In this document: positions 13,001 to 25,089 of the stretch, piece after piece
How positions within the stretch are numbered: position 1 is the first letter of the stretch
How the letters are laid out: every line of letters begins with the position of its first letter
Assembly: GCA_000320605.2 (NCBI GenBank)
Contig: KB445792.1
Location: 2,690,717 to 2,754,716 of the forward strand
Direction: 5' to 3'
DNA length: 64,000 nucleotides
Source of the DNA: Gelatoporia subvermispora B
Taxonomy: Eukaryota; Basidiomycota; Agaricomycetes; Polyporales; Gelatoporiaceae
Position numbers and translations under genes: made by a program
Notes under the pieces: generated by a model
Seen by the model: the letters and a program-made list of their open reading frames with translations, nothing else
Told to the model about the DNA's origin: nothing
Database searches by the model: none

Positions 13001-14393
13001 ATGTGTTACCCACGCTCCATTGAATGTCTCCACAGCGCGCATCTCCATCAACACGTAGATTCAGGAGTTGAAGCTATGCTGCCATCTACACGCGGTCCGA
13101 ATGCCATTCCCTCTGCGAAGAAGAGCTTTCTGGGGCGGTATCCAGTACTCTATTGCAGACGAAGAAGGCTGTATCACCGGCTTCTTCGCATCTAACCTAA
13201 AGTCTGAAAGCGTACATGCCGCGTGAGTGCTTCCCGCGATGGCGTCTATGTGCCGCGCGGCGCATCAGACGCTCGCTGCGATGAAATGTTCTCCCGATCT
13301 TCTTGTCCATTCAGAACTGGGCACACAAAATGAAGACCGATGTGAATCGCCCTAGAAAGGATGGCTGTGCAGTGGGCTTGGACCTTTGGTGCCATTTTAA
13401 GTCAGTAAGTGCCTGATTGAGTTCACTCGTCAAGCCTGGGATGAACAGAAACTTAGCATCCGGAGGACCTACTGACGCGCCGATAGTACCCGCAACGTGG
13501 GGTCGTGCGTAAAAGGGCGCCCCGAACGCTGGCTGCGCTCAGATAGCCCCAGAGACTGGGCTATGCACATCCGAACTTTTGCCCATAACCCGCCGGAGCT
13601 CCTTGGTCGATACTTGCGCGCTACGCTCAGACCTCAAGCTGCATTCGTGAGCGCCAACTTGATCCTCGCACATTCTGCATGGAACGTACAGGGGCTTCAT
13701 GGGCGCATTGGCACCGGCGTGGTATGTGGAGACTAGGAAGCTAAATTTCCGCGGCCCACAGCCCTTCAGGCTTCTCAGCTCGTGGTGCTCTGGGTCGTGG
13801 CGCTCGCAGCTCCCCGGAGCATCGTGTTTATTGCGACTGTTGTTAGCGCATGGCTGTCACATATCGCTTACCCGACGATTGAAACCATCAAGGAGAGTCG
13901 TAACAAAATAGCGATAATCCAAGGAGATCCCCCACAGGATGACGGAATCAGATGGACGGTCAACTATGCAGAGCGCCCTCAGGCTGCAGCCTTGTGGGTC
14001 GGTCTATCATCGATATCTTTCGGTAACTGCTACTCCATATATGGATTGGCGGCCGAGAGTCGCCGAGAATCTCTTACACGAGTCGTACTAAAATGGGACG
14101 CAGGCCGGTAACTCAACTTTGCACCGATGGCAGCGCTGCCATTCGATCCGTCTCCGAAGTCCCAGCCTCATCGGACTTTCTCCATGTCGAGCGAGCGAGC
14201 GTCCCCACGTAGCTGGATGCGGACTCTGCCGGCTGACTACTATCTCTTGATGTTCTATGATTGATTCTCGACGCCATCGCTCAGTACTATAATGGGATGC
14301 CCTACGAGTATTAATACGGCGTAACCTCTGTCCTTTGCACCTCACTGGCCCGCTGCGGACCTGATATCGACTACGCTCGACGACCTCTTTCCC
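10091..14393. other. Intergenic stretch, no supported gene
   Basis: More than 4 kb without a convincing gene. The longest open frames (for example 10018-10842 minus, 13782-14111 plus and 12729-13013 minus) have no motif I recognise and no supporting splice structure. GC falls toward 12 kb. The last few hundred bases are the upstream region of zinc-finger gene 2. Confidence 0.5.
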
Positions 14394-15615
14394 ATGTCTC
14401 GCCCACGCGCCTCTACCAATGTGTCCCTTCCTAGCATCCAGGAACTCTTTCCAGGTAGTGCTCCACTGGACCACGGGATACTGCGTTGCTAACGTCGCTC
14501 TACTCCTTGTGTAGATTACAAGTTGATGACAGCATCGCAGTCATCGTCTCACGTTACACGACCACGCTCATACACACATGACCATGCGATGGCTGGTCGC
14601 AGCCACGCCAGAGTATGCACTGTTATCTCCCTCCGCAGCTAGCAGATGCTAACCCGCCACTCATAGGACCATACTCGAGCATCGCACTATCGTCAGCGAC
14701 ACGGGTCAAACGCGGGTGTCAAGTCCGAGCACCTTCCTGTGACCTTGACAGCTTCCCAGAACGAAGGCGCCAATGCGCAACACTCGCCTCGTGTGCCTCG
14801 TCACGGCTCAGACCGCTCATCTGCCTATATCGCACACACCCCAGAATCTGTTCCTCAATCACCGGTCGCCTCTCGCGTTAGAGCCACATCTGGCTGTACT
14901 TGTCCAGCCTGTTGTGATCCTCGTCGCTCGCCGTCCGCCTACACAACACACCCTTATGTGCCTTCCCCTCATGAGAATGCACGTCGCAAGATCGAGAACG
15001 AGAAAAAGCATGCGTGCAACTGGTGCGGCAAAAGATTCGATAGGCCCAGTAGCCTAGCCATCCACGTTAACACGCACACAGGCGAAAAGCGTAAGGGAGA
15101 TCCGCACGTATCGGCTCGAATCATCACTGATTGTCCATCTAGCATATGTCTGCGAGTTTCCCGGATGCGGGCGCAAGTTCAACGTCAACTCGAACATGCG
15201 GCGTCACTACCGCAATCACTGCTCCTCGCCATCCAACAGGCTGCCCGCCCTCCCACCTCTCCGAGATGTCATCCCCACGTCGCCTATTAGTCCTTTTCAT
15301 TATACCGGGTACCCATCGACGCCAAGGCCGACACCGGAGAACTCGCCATACTCGGCTGATTCAAACTCCTGCCTGTATTACGGGGACAGCGATTCCGACG
15401 AGTATTCCGACTACGGAATCAGCGAGGATGGGCACCAGCGATACGAGCCGATGGTGATGGAGGCCACATCTTCGTTGGCGAACATGAAATTCGCAACACA
15501 TCGGGACGCCATCCACACGTCCCCGCGTGTAATTTCCCACACCGACCTGCGGGGTCGCAGCTACTCTGATTCTCGCGCCAGTCACGCCACAGAGAACCGC
15601 CGTGGTGTTCCATGA
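14394..15615 (+). CDS. Two-finger C2H2 zinc-finger protein, paralog 2
   Basis: Model: exons 14394-14454, 14515-14612, 14667-15090, 15143-15615; 351 aa. Phases close perfectly, and a tgctaac branch site precedes exon 3. The protein starts with MSRPRAS and the shared motif VSLPSIQELFPG. After a Ser/Pro-rich linker come two C2H2 fingers: CNWCGKRFDRPSSLAIH, the linker HTGEK|PY split by a phase-1 intron, and CEFPGCGRKFNV ending NMRRHYRNH. The tail is Pro/Ser-rich, then acidic (Asp/Ser/Tyr run about 80 residues before the end). Finger sequence and exon structure match the genes at 3.2 and 17.2 kb, so these are paralogs. It is probably a nuclear transcription regulator; no target can be inferred. 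Confidence 0.9.
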
Positions 15616-17231
15616 TTGCTCGCATCTCTGAGGGGCTCTGCCCTCCAGATGGATGATTCGGCCTAGCCACGAGTGCTCGGATGTATTTAACCCTTGATGG
15701 GTCATGATTGGCTACGATTGTTTGATACGATATTTATGTAACAAGAATCGCGATGTACAGGATACTTCCTCTGTGTGGGTGCTTGAGAAGAGAACAATTT
15801 CGAATGGTCTTCCAATTGTGTGAAATGGTCCGCTATGAGCACAGCTGATCAACATCGCTTGCATGCGGCTCGCTAAGGAGCAACGAAGTCGATTCGCGAT
15901 CTCGGCCAGATCCTTCTTGATCTCATCGCTTCCTCAGCTGGCGCCCAATTGGTGCAGCAAAAATCCCACATACTTATCGTCCAGTCAGAGGAAGTGTGTG
16001 TTGTGCATAAACCTCCGGGGCGAGGCATTCCCGGAGACTAGTAGTAGAGACTGGAGTGACAGGCTGGGATATCCGAGATAACGTCTGAATACGGTTCACA
16101 GCCCCGAAAGAAGCAGAAGGCCCAGTAGCTTAGACAATTAGAAGGATACAAATCAGCATCTAGCTTCATGTTTCGTGACTTCAGTATTAGTAGTCGACTT
16201 CAGTCTGAAACGGTACTTCCAGCAACCATCATTCAGTTGATGTCTCAAACCCTAACCCAGCCTAATCCTCACCCAGCCTAATCAGACCACCCACGCCACC
16301 AAGCCGTCGACTCTCGAGCGTCCTGGATCAGAACTTCCACGAGCTCACAACCAACCTCCTGTTGTCTTGCAACCATCGCCCAGATTCTGAGGAATGGTTG
16401 CATACATGATCAAACCCCTGTCAATCATGGATTCAAGTTCGCCGCTCAGGGTAACAAGATTCAATTGACTTGGGGTTGTCGCCAACCGACGACAGAGCAC
16501 ACGGGCTGCCGCGATGATCTCGAGTTCCAGGTACAGGGAAACTGCTCAATTTTAGGCGCGAATAAAGCAGTCCCTGAACGATTACTCTGGGCGGGCAAGT
16601 ATGCATCGTTGCAATCTTTACCTACCCATTCGGTCGGCGTAGTACCTATGTCGGTGGCACGGTGCATATCGGAACGAACGACGGACGCATTGCATGACCC
16701 ATATCTCCGCGATAGGCTGTGCCTATGCATCATGTATCAGTATGACGGACAGCCGGAACTCACTTGACGGCGGACCGAATTCTCGTCCGGCTGAGGTCTC
16801 GTAGACCTGTGCTCCCAGATGGCTTGCTATCTCATATGCTAGGTTCAACACTACAGCAGGCCCCCTAGGCTTCCAATTCCACGACCTTCCACAGGTACTT
16901 CACAGCCCGGCGTTTCTAGCTTAAATATAGCGATCTAAGATTCTGTCCCAGGTTGGGGTCGGCACTTCTGTGACCCCGAATGTCTAACGTCTGTGCATTC
17001 CGGGCGCTCCTCCACACGAAGACCGTCCCTACCGGGGCGCAGCTCAGAGTGCGGAATGGGGTGATCCACCCGTGACGCATCTCGCTGCTTTGGAGAAAGG
17101 ACGTTCTCCGTACTTCGCTTTTGCAACAGTACTTAAAAACTGCCTCCTTGGTATAATCCGTTTACCAGGATCCCCTGATACAATCACTCCGAGTTTAGGG
17201 CTAGCTCGATATGCAGGCCGCGCACTCCTCT
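15616..17231. other. Intergenic between zinc-finger genes 2 and 3
   Basis: 1.6 kb with no supported gene, containing the presumed promoter of zinc-finger gene 3. Around 16247-16275 there is aaaccctaacccagcc, a telobox-like hexamer pair, and a direct duplication of acccagcctaatc. Confidence 0.5.
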
Positions 17232-18130
17232 ATGTCTCGTCACTCCTCGCCAGTTTCATTACCTAGCATCCACGAGATACTACCTGGCGAGTCATTCGGT
17301 ACTACTTGTTGACGCTGACTAATGTGATGAATCTCCGTCGACCAGGATATCTAGGTCCAGGATCTAGTCCTTTGTCCAATCCAGCCCATAGAGGCAAGCA
17401 TGTCCAAGGAAGCGACGTCCATGTACACCAAATGGTACCTAAGACTATACGATCATCGTTCCCCGGACCGCTAATCTATTTCACCTACGTCAGCAAGCAT
17501 TTGTTGGGACTCAGAATCGCCGCCACTCGCCGAGTATCTCTCTTGCATCTCTTGGAGATCTCTTAAGAACAGATGGGGCGGGAGGGTCCTCGGATTGCCT
17601 TGCTTTGACCATCCCTCGATATGAAATGTGTGCCCCCGCGCAGCTCGAGTTACCGAGCATGTCACCACCGACTGACCTGCGCCGTACTGATGATGACAAG
17701 AAACACGCGTGCCCCTGGTGCGGGAAGCGTTTCGACAGACCAAGTAGCCTCTCGATTCACATCAATACACACACTGGGGACAAACGTGAGTCATGTCTCG
17801 TCAGAATCAAGAGAACATCGTGTCATTTCTTCGTTAGCTTTTATGTGCGCCTATCCTGGCTGCGGTCGCAGATTTAATGTCAACTCTAACATGCGGCGCC
17901 ACTATCGCAACCATAGCTCCCCAGTAGCCAGGCAGTCTGGTACACCGGCACTTAGTGATACGCTTCCGACGCCGCCGTGGGATCCAGTATACTTCCCAAA
18001 GTTCGCAGCGCCCGCGTCAAGGGTCCCCTCTCACAGGCCGACGCCCATACCGGACGCGCATGACTACGAGTTTGAGGAAGACAGCCACTCCGATGACGAT
18101 CCCGGATATAGGCGTGAAGAGGCTCTCTAA
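17232..18130 (+). CDS. Two-finger C2H2 zinc-finger protein, paralog 3
   Basis: Model: exons 17232-17298, 17346-17434, 17494-17785, 17838-18130; 246 aa, the shortest of the three paralogs. It begins MSRHSSP and the shared motif VSLPSIHEILPG. The fingers are CPWCGKRFDRPSSLSIH, then the linker HTGDK|PF cut by a phase-1 intron, then CAYPGCGRRFNV ending NMRRHYRNH. The tail is Pro-rich, then acidic (EFEEDSHSDDD). Intron phases equal those of paralog 2 at all three positions. It lies 1.6 kb downstream of paralog 2 on the same strand, consistent with tandem duplication. An alternative acceptor for exon 3 at 17515 keeps the frame. Predicted DNA-binding nuclear protein; targets unknown. Confidence 0.9.
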
Positions 18131-18682
18131 TATCTCTGCAGTTACTTGGCCAGCATGGTGCAATACCACGAATATGGATGACAATTTTATTTTTTGCCAA
18201 TATCCGGTATAGTTAGTGTGAGCGCCAGATACCCAGTATCGCTATATTGCTTTTCGATATCGTCTTGGGCGACGGCGCGCTTGTATCTACATATTGCCAA
18301 GACAATCCGAATTGACCTATGTAGTTTACATCGTGACAGAGTCAGTTTTTCACGATCGGCTATGGTCTTCATCTTCGTCGCACAACGTGTCTCCATGACT
18401 TCATTCAGGCAGGACGGTCGCCGATGGCCTACGGCTATATAAGTGAATGATTTTTGATGACCCTTGCGTGCGCCAGCGTTGACGCACGGGCGACCCTGAC
18501 AGCTCCCCCACTAACGTCGAATTGTACAAATTGCTGAGCGTGATGATATAAGCCGTGTCTAAACGTTACAAACACACTGGTGATAATCCAAACAGCCGAT
18601 CATACAGATATGAGTATTCCAAAATATCCATGACATGATCCTAGTAATAAGAAAACCGTGACGCAGTACGAGACACAGGTAA
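18131..18682. other. Convergent intergenic spacer
   Basis: About 0.55 kb between the 3' ends of zinc-finger gene 3 (plus) and the WD40 gene (minus). No gene is seen. A short inverted repeat (cgtgcg...cgcacg) lies near 18466-18490 and could form a hairpin. Confidence 0.5.
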
Positions 18683-20130
18683 TCAAGTAAGGAAATTGTC
18701 TCTGAGGTTCCATATGCGAACACTGAAGTCATCGGCAGATGACGCGAGATATCTTCCATCCGGCGAGAAGCGCAGGTTAGTGACGGTGTCCGAGTGTCCT
18801 TGCAAAGTGGCAAGGCAGTCTCCGCTCGCCGAGTCCCAAACCTTGACTTCGTTGCCGAAGGTAGATGCGATGCGCGCGCCAGATGAGGAGAATGCAGCGG
18901 TGTTGACGGCGATGTCATACCCCTCCAGGGTCCTGATACAGTCTCCTGAGTATGAGTCCCATATCTTGATGGTGGAATCGTTTGAGGCCGAGAAGACCCA
19001 CGCCCCATCGGGCGTGAAGCCGACGTTCCATACAGGGCCCGTGTGCTCCCTGAGGGTCAAGAGCTCTTCTCCCGTAAGTACGTTCCACACGCGACACGTC
19101 CCGTCATCTGACCCGGTGACGATGCGGACGCTGTCTGCGGAGAACGCAGCTTGCCAGACGACCCCGGTATGGGCTCGGAGTAGGGTCAGCTCTGTGCCGG
19201 AGCTTGGGTTCCAGATGCGAGCGGTGTAATCCGAGCTACCCGATGCCAAATATCTGCCGTCGGGGGAGAATGAGACGAAGAGGATCACGGCGGTGTGGCC
19301 GCGACAGGTGGCCTTCGCTGATCCCGACTCCGAGTCCCACAGGCGGATGGTGAAGTCCACAGACCCGGTCGCAATTGTCCTGCCGTCATGTGAATACGCG
19401 ACAGACCAGATGACTCCCTCGTGCCCTCGTAGTCGCAAACGATCCACGCCGTTGATCGTATCCCATACGATCGCTTGACCGTCTCCTGCGCCCGAAACCA
19501 TCTCGCTTGCTCTCGCCGAGAAGGCGATGGCATATATGTGGTCAGTGTGTCCCTGGCACGAACTGACCCGTCGTTGGTTGATGGGATCCCAGATGGTGAT
19601 CGAATGATCTTCCAGTGCAGTAGCGAGATACCGGCTATCCCTCGAATATTCCATCCAGGTGATTCCTAAGTTTTCATGTTCCTCGTCCGTCAGCACGATT
19701 GCCTCAACGCTCTCGCTTGACTCTCGCCTAGGCTCCTCGTCAGCTACAGGATCTCCTTCTTTTATAGGATCCTCGGGGAGGTTCTGCTCTGCTGATTCAG
19801 CGCCACCTATCTCGATAGGTTGAGTGGAGAAGTCTTCTAGCATTCCAACTGGAAGGGTATCTTAGCCTAGATAGTATGCGCTGAGTCGTGTTGAGACAGA
19901 CTTACAGCCATCTTCGGTGACCTCAACAGAAGGCATTCTCTGCTCGAGCAAACCTGGAATGTCATCCGGGATTTCTTGACCCTGTTGCGTTGTTAATAAA
20001 TGTACGGGTGTCAGTATGAATGATATACCTCGCACAGTGCACTCAAATCTCCGTCGTTTGCGATTGCGACGTCTGCGGCTGAGTGCTTGGTCAAGGTCAG
20101 ATCAAGTCTTCTTTGTTTGTGTATGCACAT
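18683..20130 (-). CDS. WD40-repeat protein
   Basis: Model (minus): exons 20130-20029, 19981-19906, 19848-18683; 447 aa, stop at 18683. After about 100 residues of acidic, Glu-rich N-terminus there are eight WD40 repeats, seven ending in canonical WD/WN dipeptides after patterns such as SPDGRYLASGSSDYTARIWN. This predicts a seven- to eight-bladed beta-propeller scaffold for protein-protein interaction. No catalytic domain, F-box or LisH motif is visible, so the complex it serves is unknown. The first two small exons are inferred from frame and splice sites; the 47-nt intron between them is short but typical. The ATG at 20130 gives MCIHKQRR, with no better upstream start seen. Confidence 0.85.
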
Positions 20131-20159
20131 GTGTGCACGGACGGACCATTAGAATGTAG

Positions 20160-21290
20160 TCAAGAAGGTAGTCTAGTGGGTCGAACTTCTGGTTGATCAG
20201 TGAGACATAGCATCGAATCTGGATTCTGTCTCACCCCCCGCATTTGGATGTCGTCAACGATGTCTACTTCGTCTTGCTCGCTTTCCGGTGTATCTGCTCC
20301 GACGGCTGTGGGATGGTGACCATCACGATCAGCTTCAGGATCCCGAGGTTCCGCAGCAGCTTGTATTTTGGGTTTCCACACCCACATACTGCGTGGCTTG
20401 AGCTTGTAATAGTGGAGAAATATCGCTTGCGTTCGCGGAACCTCGTAATGGTACTGAGGTAAAGGGACAGATTGCTGACCATCGGTGATTGATGGATAAG
20501 GAGAAGGAGCACCCCGAAGAGGAGGTCCTTGATTGAACTCTATGTTGCCTTGAATTTCTCGCGATTGATCAAAGTTGATGGAGAGTCCCGCAGCGCTCAC
20601 GTTTCCAGTAAGAGAAAATGATCGAGAACGACCCTCGCGTACGACGGCTGCTACGGCCCACTGCTTAGTCTTGACCCATCCTCGAATGAAGTAGATCCCA
20701 TCTTTCGGAATGTCGACATCGACATCATCGGTGGCAAACGTATGCCACTTCTTCCAGTTTTTGCCCATATAGTTTGCCATTCGTCGGCTGCTATGGAGTT
20801 CTTCTCGATCTGCAGGGTCTCTCATCCAGAGAACAGCCCCGTGCTCATCCTGGCATGCGAATGACGCCCCAACTCCAGCACCGACGTTCGCAGGTGTCCT
20901 GAACAAATGTCATCAGAAATGACTATTATGTTGTATTGTTTAGAGAACGTACGTCGCACTTCCCTGGATAGCGATCTGGTCTCTACTGATGCTTTTACTA
21001 CATAGGAATCCGCTCGGGATAGCGTTGGGGCGGCGATGGACGCTACTCCTGCTCTCCTGTAGATTGAACTTGGTAAATCCTTCCGGCACACCATACCGTC
21101 TGTTGATCTCTTGATCCGCTTCATGCATGGCGTTAAATAGACGGTGGAACGCTCCGCGCCAGATGTATCCGACATCTCCAATCTGGACCTCTCCCAGTTC
21201 CTCAGGTGGCGTCGGGTCCCATAACGGGAGTCCGTGTCCTTTCGTGAAAAGCTGCTCCGAGTAGACCTTAGAAGCTTCAGTCTCGGCCAT
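20160..21290 (-). CDS. Basidiomycete protein of unknown function (SIGDVG/GVPEGF family)
   Basis: Model (minus): exons 21290-20953 and 20898-20160 with a 54-nt intron (GTACGT...CAG); 358 aa. The N-terminus reads KGHGLPLWDPTPPEELGEV followed by VQIGDVGYI, FHRLFNAM and RRYGVPEGF; the second half has GVGASF...GAVLWM and YFIRGWVKTKQWAVAAV. This layout belongs to a family widely expanded in mushroom genomes and, to my knowledge, without an assigned biochemical role. No signal peptide or transmembrane segment is seen. I chose the ATG at 21290 because it places the conserved block at the usual distance from the start; an in-frame non-ATG extension reaches 21383. The gene end is 29 bp from the start codon of the WD40 gene on the same strand. 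The last about 90 residues are low-complexity. Confidence 0.8.
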
Positions 21291-22267
21291 GAGAGAGAGT
21301 AGAGCGATTGGCGACGAGCGAGCCAAGTAGATCCAATCGATGTAGACGATCGTGTCGCCACCCTCGCTAATGCCTACTCCCACGTGAGGCGATGTAGAGA
21401 AGCGCCAAGAATTCGGCTGTGTGCTGGAGACATCGCCTCAAGGTGACATCGAGAACACGTTGTTGCCACGCTCTGTGCTACTTAGGTTTTCAGTCCCTTC
21501 TCAGTCAAGAGCTTGCGGCCATGTATACCCGGAAGACGAGGAGCAGGGATGCAGGGTGCACAGGGATGCAGGCAGATGAAACCAGACTACTCCAGAAGTC
21601 GCAGCCAGCCAGCCAATGTCACGCAGAACTATTCTGGGCACCATTCGGGGCCCTGCTGAGTCCTGGAGCCCTGGAATGAGGAGACCAGAGCAGCCGGGGT
21701 GATGTCCCTAATCTTCCTGCCTCATCACTCCGCGACTAGTATTAATGAAATCCAGGGACGTATCTTGTGACCCTTGTAGCCTGTGTGTGCTAGTGACAGT
21801 AGCACATTGTGTCAACCTAATTGGCAGCATCGGTGACAACTTTCGCGGGCTATATCGACGTTGCGAAAGTGATCAGCTAAGCTAACGCCATGAGAGGTGC
21901 GGTGTGATTGTCGACTGGAAGATCGCCAGGAAGAGACAAAGCCAAAATGATCCACAAATGCGAGTATTACTTTTACTGCAATCCGATGTTGAGGTTTCAG
22001 AATCATGTTCACAATTGATGGCGGCGCAGGTCGGAGAACGTGGACTAGTCGGCAGGAGTGAAACATCCTGAGTACGTAGGCCAGCGGTAGCACGGCTTAT
22101 TTCCTTTCTTGTTCAATAGAGGTTCGATCCTCGTGACGTCCGCTTCATGTCCCCAACGTGCGCAGTCACACTGGGATTGGGACGATCCCACATGTTACCC
22201 GTTTTCTGCTACATTACTGATGCCATAAATTGCAGTCATGTTACATGCAATGACGAGCGCGTCAAGT
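21291..22267. other. Intergenic spacer
   Basis: Nearly 1 kb with no supported gene; it holds the upstream region of the unknown-function gene (minus) and the 3' flank of the GH79 gene (minus). A tRNA B-box-like sequence at about 22130 is discussed among the rejected items. Confidence 0.5.
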
Positions 22268-24266
22268 TCAGAATGAGATAAGAACAGCCTCTGTCGCCTG
22301 TAGATCGATACCTTGCCTCAAGTCGACCTGTTCGAGGGCTAGCGGGCCGACAGGCGTGATGTCGCTGGTTTCCCAGCTTTGACCGGCCCAGGTTAAATTT
22401 GCGACATCGTCCGCATGCTGGATAACCAAGCGACGCGCCGTGGGCTGGAGGCCCCAAAAGGAGTCGATATCTGCTTGTGCCGACTGCCCGGCGGCGGACG
22501 TGCTAAGGCCGAGCACGAAGTCGAAGTCGATATGCACAGATGGGCGTGTACCCGTGTCGCCCGAAACCCATGCATGCAGGTTGATGAAGACGGCGCGCAC
22601 AAGATGCCCGTCCTCGAACGCCGCGTAGCCGCTTACGTCATCGTCGTCGACAGTGAGCTCCACGATCTTTGCTGTGCCGGTATGCCCGATGAACGTGTCA
22701 ATGACCAGCCCACCATAGTAGGGCGGTTGGATGTGGGGAGGCTGGGGAGGGTTCAAAGGTGAACCATCAATTGTCGAGAAGTTGAGCGTGACAGGTTGAA
22801 TCTGTTGGCGGCCTCTTTAACATTGTACGAGCGGGACTGTTAGGTCACTCACGAAGTTGTACTTGTAACCAATCCCCTCGTGGAAGTACAATTCGGAGAT
22901 ACCGAGTGTCGTAGCAAAAAGGGTATAGTCGATTACCCACAGCCCTGCCCCGGCGGTGTTACTGACACCCGGGGCCCCATGGCATGCGATGCTATTTGTC
23001 TCTCTGAAGTCGCCTATCAGAGAAAACAAGGCGTGATAAGTGGAATTCCATATCTCACCCTAGGATGTAGTCTAGTCCCTGCGCGTGCGACGCAGCAATA
23101 TCGGGTTCGAACAACGTCAGATTACCTCTGACATAGGTCTTGTTCATGAACGAAATAAGCGGGAAGTTCCCACCGTTACAGAACGCTGCCGAATACTGGT
23201 GCTGAGAGATTCTATAAAATCAGGTATTAGTCGATCCTCATCTGCGTATTAGTATCACACGCACGTGGTAATAGTCTTTCCAGCTTCGCTTTCGAGAATC
23301 CCTAACGAGAAAATCTCGCGGGGCGTGAATCCTTGACCTGCAAATGCAGCGCCTTGCATAGTCACAGGGCCCGTGTTGCTCGTAATTCCGGCAGCTTCCA
23401 CCACAGGTCCCGCGATGGATTCCCAATCCGGGACATATTCTTCAACTGTCCAATTTGACGGACGTAAACCATTGTTCTTGTACAGGTCTGCCTCGTTTCC
23501 TGATATACGAAGCGGTGTTCAGTATCAATATATCGGGTTTGAACGCAAAGCTTGTACCCACCGACTTCGAGGCGCTGAAGGATGACGCCGGAGTTGCGCA
23601 CCGCAGAAGTGCGGAAAGCGCCCACGATCGCATTGGCCATATTTACCGCGTTTGTGACATTGTCAAGTCCGAAATTGATGCCCCAGACCATTCGGGTACC
23701 TGTTCAGTTATGCCAAGAGCAAGGAAATCAGAAGAGCACCTTTGGAGCGAAAGCGAAGAAACGAAAATCGAAGACGAAGAACCTTCCGACTGACCAGGGG
23801 GCAGGAAGCGAGAAAGCGCATAGTAACCGTTGCCCACCGTAATGCTGGTAGCTTCTGGGTATGGTGTGATTGAATTCGATGTAGGGAACAGGTCCTCATT
23901 GATCTTCGAAAAAAATACACGTGTATGAGCTTTAGTATACTTGTACCACAACGAAGCCCTCACCGTGACAGTAGGCGACCACACCGTATGGTCCTCTGAG
24001 TCGGCACCTACACGAATATTTGGCGGCTGTCCCGTCAGCGCCTCGAAATTCCGCAGAGCATTGAAAGTGAAATCATTGCGGGATGACACGCCTGCCCAAT
24101 CCGGCCAACGATCCTGCTCAATCGAGAACGAGAGCACGGTGGGCGCGAGCGACTGCGAGGTGTTCGGCGCGAAGATGGGCACTGACACGTTCACCGCACC
24201 GGCATACGAGCGCGTACACTCGAGGACGAACGCGGTAACAAAGAAGGCCCGGTATTGCTGCCTCAT
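22268..24266 (-). CDS. Secreted GH79 beta-glucuronidase-type glycoside hydrolase
   Basis: Model (minus): exons 24266-23795, 23699-23562, 23499-23265, 23211-23059, 23003-22853, 22801-22268; 560 aa. A hydrophobic signal peptide (MRQQYRAFFVTAFVLE...) is followed by the family start with SFSIEQDRWPDWAG and PPNIRVGADSEDHTVW. Exon joins rebuild GNEADLY (Glu about 206, predicted acid/base) and LGETNSIACHGAPGVSN (Glu about 334, predicted nucleophile), followed by AGAGLWVIDY. The C-terminal about 180 residues look like the beta-sandwich domain of this family. Family members remove glucuronic acid from glycans such as arabinogalactan proteins; the precise substrate here is inference. Potential N-glycosylation sites are present (NVS, NTS). 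All phases close and both catalytic acids are present, so the enzyme is probably active. Confidence 0.92.
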
Positions 24267-25089
24267 GGTGGATGCGAAGAGTTCTCGCTGCAGCGGGCGC
24301 GGGGATAACGCATCTCGTCGATGCGCCCGCCTTTTGTAGTGCACTGCGCCGCGCGATGCGCCCCAGATTACTCGGGGAAGGCGTCGAAGTCACGTCACTG
24401 AGACAAACATGTACGCGAGTTCCCAGCGCGATGCACGCCGGAGGACGCAAGCACCATTTGCGAGCTCGGTGCGTGTCCCGATGTGTCTCGTGGCCCTCCA
24501 CTTGTTCCGCAGAGAAGCGAGGATGCTGGAGTTAGGCACATGCATGAGCGCAATATTGCGTCCTGATGTGCGGCACAGTCAGTTGACCGCCGCACCCCAT
24601 TCCTCATCACGCTGCACAGTGATGGAAGCTGGCGAGGAAAGCAGCAGACGACAGCAGACGCGACAGTGCCTTCTGTAGCCTTGCGCGCTTTCAACACACG
24701 TGGACATACTCCGCGTTCCCGTGACGTCTTCGCAGCGAGCGCCCCGTACCCGCCGCACCGCACTGCCGCCGCACCGCTGCCGCCGGCAGTATTTCAGCTA
24801 TACTTGGGCATCTGAAACCTAATAGCGAAATGTGCAGCATGTGCAAAGTCTTGGGCCTGTTCAATTGAACGCTGGTCGAGACAGGATCGAGACCACATGC
24901 GAAGTGCTGAAGCTCTCCGGCGGATGGATGAGAAGAATCAGTCTCGATTGCTGATATATGAATACAACTACACCGGTTTCTGTCCTTCAATATTCAGCTA
25001 TAATTACAGCATCGCATGATCCCTATCCATCCCGCGCAGATGACAGACATCCGTCCGCAATATTAAGATAATTATCTTCAGGCGTCTGT
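24267..25089. other. Intergenic spacer upstream of GH79 gene
   Basis: 0.8 kb between the GH79 start (minus) and the 3' end of the MetE-like gene (minus). It contains a weak TATA-like ctacaaaagg about 65 bp upstream of the GH79 ATG on the minus strand and a small agcagacga/cagcagacg repeat near 24640. No gene is seen. Confidence 0.5.

Noticed and set aside
12729..13013. 94-aa minus-strand open frame
   Set aside because: Looked slightly protein-like, but no start context, no recognisable family and no exon partners.
13699..14111. Plus-strand open frames with a hydrophobic stretch
   Set aside because: Could suggest a membrane peptide, but there is no homology I can name and no splice structure.
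22060..22145. Possible tRNA gene with B box ggttcgatcc
   Set aside because: The T-arm-like sequence and a weak A box are present, but no anticodon stem or pairing acceptor stem could be formed.
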